Under the pieces are notes generated by a model, which saw nothing but the letters and a program-made list of their open reading frames with translations, was not told where the DNA came from and searched no databases. DNA of 33,470 nt. Origin: an uncultured Ruminococcus sp. (lineage in GTDB: Bacteria; Bacillota; Clostridia; Oscillospirales; Acutalibacteraceae). The translations under genes and the position numbers were made by a program. Below are positions 32,003 through 33,470 of this stretch, in pieces; positions within the stretch are counted from its first letter, which is position 1, and each line of letters opens with the position of its first letter. The stretch covers positions 1-33,470 of the forward strand of contig CACZYF010000029.1 in assembly GCA_902785355.1 (NCBI GenBank). The letters run 5' to 3'.

Positions 32003-33067
32003 TCAGTTTGTTTTGAATTCCGGGTCTGTATAAGATGCTTTGTTGTGCTTTTTTTGATTGGCTGTCGGCAAAGTCCAGTACCAGATCATACCTTCCTTTA
32101 CGGACACAACGCCTGCGTTTTTCTTTGCCTTTTTGATCGTCGATTTCTTGAAGCCTTTGTCTCTCAGAAATCCCTCGCACGCAGTAGCATTCAGCTTACC
32201 GGCTTTCATCAAATCCAAGATGAAGGCTGTAGCCGCTTCACACTCAGCGCTCGGTCTGCCGAGCTTCGGAGCGATTGAGGAAAAGGCTTGCTCCGCTGTC
32301 ATCTCGATCTCGTCAATGAAGGCGATTCCTTTTTCTCCGACCTCAAAGAGGATCGCCGAGCCTGTCGGTGCAAGATTGGATTTCACCTGTACCATCACGC
32401 GCTCGTTCGGATTCTCTTTATTCGGCGTTCTTGTGATCGCCAGAATACTTCGAGCGACGCCGGCAATATCTATCGAGCCGGACGTCCTATAGAGAGGAGA
32501 AGTCTCCCGCATTTTGTTCATGTGAGCAATGACCACGATCGCGCAGCCTGTATCTTTAGCTACCGCAATCAGGTGATTGAACTTGCTGCGCATTTCATTG
32601 GCAGCGTTCAGAGAACAGCCTTCGCCGATATACGAACTCAGAGGGTCGAGGATCAATAACCTTGCTCCCGACTTTTCGATAGCTGATCGGATACGGTCAT
32701 CATCGAAGGTTAGGCTTTTCTCAGTCTCACGGATGAACAGCAGCTTATCCCGGTCGCCGTCTGAGGCAATAAAGCGTGGGACTACAGTATCGTCCGCGTC
32801 ATCCTCGGTCGTCTGATAAATGACCGTCATGGGTTCGTGTGTTTCTTCGTCATCGGCAAAAGGAAATGGCTTGCCCTTTGAGGCAAGAGCCGACAGCGCC
32901 AGCATCAGCTGACTTTTGCCGTCGCCCGGATCACCCTGTAACAGCGTGACCTTGCCGAATGGAATGTACGGGTACCATAGCCATTCCACTGACTTCGGCG
33001 TGATCTCGCTCGCCTTGACGAGCTCCAGTTCTGTCTTCTGTTCTTCCATAGTTTGATTTTGTCTCAA
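32003..33067 (-). CDS. RepA-like RecA-fold ATPase (AAA_25 type)
   Basis: The protein has a Walker A GDPGDGKS, a RecA-like core with YQTTEDDADDTV, Walker B LLILDPLSSY, VVIAHMNKM and a C-terminal winged-helix-like part (AATAFILDLMKAGKLNATACEGFLRDKGFKKSTI). It belongs to the hexameric RepA helicase-like ATPases found beside primases or Mob genes in plasmids and mobilizable elements, where it helps element replication. The frame is open to 33157, but the best start is TTG 33067, which has AAGGAG nine bases before it and overlaps the stop of the small gene upstream (TTGA). An ATG at 33049 is the alternative. The product is 354 residues from the TTG. Confidence 0.85.
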   Translation of the reverse strand: MRQNQTMEEQKTELELVKASEITPKSVEWLWYPYIPFGKVTLLQGDPGDGKSQLMLALSALASKGKPFPFADDEETHEPMTVIYQTTEDDADDTVVPRFIASDGDRDKLLFIRETEKSLTFDDDRIRSAIEKSGARLLILDPLSSYIGEGCSLNAANEMRSKFNHLIAVAKDTGCAIVVIAHMNKMRETSPLYRTSGSIDIAGVARSILAITRTPNKENPNERVMVQVKSNLAPTGSAILFEVGEKGIAFIDEIEMTAEQAFSSIAPKLGRPSAECEAATAFILDLMKAGKLNATACEGFLRDKGFKKSTIKKAKKNAGVVSVKEGMIWYWTLPTANQKKHNKASYTDPEFKTN

Positions 33068-33237
33068 TACTTCTTTCTCCTTTTTGATAAATATAGCGGA
33101 CATTCGATGACAATAGCACGAAAGCTTTGTTTGCAGTCGTGCTCGCATTTGCGACACAGTGTGTTATACGTTCTGCGTCCTTTGTCGTTCAGAAAGAACG
33201 ACCATTCCAACTTTTGCTTTTTTGACATTCGCGGCAT
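33064..33237 (-). CDS. 57-residue putative zinc-finger protein coupled to the RepA-like gene
   Basis: The small frame begins MPRMSKKQKLEWSFFLNDKG and ends in SKRRKKY. It contains C28-x2-C31-x3-C35 and a further C46 (LCRKCEHDCK...IECP), plus strongly basic ends, which fits a zinc-binding, DNA- or RNA-contacting peptide. AGGAGGTG lies five bases before ATG 33237. Its stop TGA overlaps the TTG start of the RepA-like gene, so the two should be translationally coupled. I recall similar short proteins in front of this ATPase in clostridial elements, but know no function for them. Confidence 0.75.
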   Translation of the reverse strand: MPRMSKKQKLEWSFFLNDKGRRTYNTLCRKCEHDCKQSFRAIVIECPLYLSKRRKKY

Positions 33238-33390
33238 TCAGCCACCTCCTGAAAATGTGCTCGACCTCTCGGTCGGCGTTTTATATTACCCAAAAACGCG
33301 CAATAAAATAACGCCTAAAACCTCTCTGAATTGTATCGTTTCGGAGCGGTTTTAAGCGTTTTTCTTTGTCCTGTTAGCGCCCGGTAGAAA

Positions 33391-33451
33391 CGACCAAATC
33401 GGGCTCAGCAAAAATCGCCAAAAACGGTTCAGAAGAAAGCGCCAAACGACG
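33391..33451. repeat. Three iteron-like repeats upstream of the RepA-like operon
   Basis: CGACCAAATCGG (33391), CGCCAAAAACGG (33416) and CGCCAAACGACG (33440) are similar and spaced 25 and 24 bp. They lie in the 33238-33470 stretch, which shows no gene and should hold the promoter and maybe the origin of the element. The match is loose. Confidence 0.35.
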
Positions 33452-33470
33452 ATGTGTATAATCGAAATAA

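Overview
The window looks like a stretch of a Firmicutes chromosome, most likely a Ruminococcus-like member of the Oscillospiraceae/Ruminococcaceae. The pointers are an exported dockerin protein, MobP3/MobL-type and MobV-type relaxases, strong AGGAGG ribosome sites, sigma-A promoters with 16-17 bp spacers, and an anaerobe-type ygeW/ygeY/carbamate kinase cluster. The taxon is inferred from gene content only. Two accessory regions flank about 13 kb of ordinary chromosome, and a tRNA gene marks each junction.

Left accessory region (1 to about 11.88 kb). It opens inside the C-terminal half of a relaxase, followed by an exported dockerin/transglutaminase-like protein. Two overlapping tyrosine recombinases and two adjacent dynamin-like GTPases follow. 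This four-gene block is bracketed by a 28 bp imperfect direct repeat (2159-2186 and 8811-8838), so it may be a mobile unit of its own. Converging on it is an RloC-like ABC ATPase with a zinc hook and a putative anticodon-nuclease triad. It is fused at its C terminus to an S24 (LexA/CI-like) peptidase domain and is split by a -1 frame change. The region ends at tRNA-Pro(UGG). An exact 39 bp copy of the 5' half of that tRNA lies 138 bp away, just behind the tRNA promoter, and marks a recombination scar.

Chromosomal core (about 11.9-25.0 kb). It holds a membrane-anchored protein of unknown function, a SAM methyltransferase, and a GNAT-ASCH fusion. A divergent catabolic cluster follows: a PHP phosphoesterase, YgeY and a threonine synthase-like enzyme on the minus strand; a YheO/DauR-like regulator, a fold-type II PLP enzyme, the YgeW carbamoyltransferase and a carbamate kinase on the plus strand. 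YgeW and carbamate kinase together suggest ATP gain through carbamoyl phosphate. A DegV protein and two tRNA-Ser genes complete the core.

Right accessory region (25.0-33.47 kb). The 3' end of tRNA-Ser(GCU) occurs four times: in the gene, immediately behind it, at 25240 and at 29410. Each extra copy is followed by its own or a nearby terminator hairpin. Between the last two copies lies a 4.1 kb unit with TGCTCATA repeat pairs near both ends. It carries only a restriction-modification pair: an HsdM with an HsdR-type nuclease domain at its N terminus, plus HsdS. It contains no recombinase. Beyond it is a mobilizable element with a Fic protein whose N terminus is broken, a MobV relaxase with a recognisable oriT, a RepA-like RecA-fold ATPase, and a 57-residue zinc-finger-like protein coupled to it. 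This element runs off the window.

The most interesting material is the integrase-plus-dynamin block, the RloC-like/S24 fusion, and the recombinase-free restriction island in tRNA-Ser. All three resemble anti-phage cargo, but that role is inferred.
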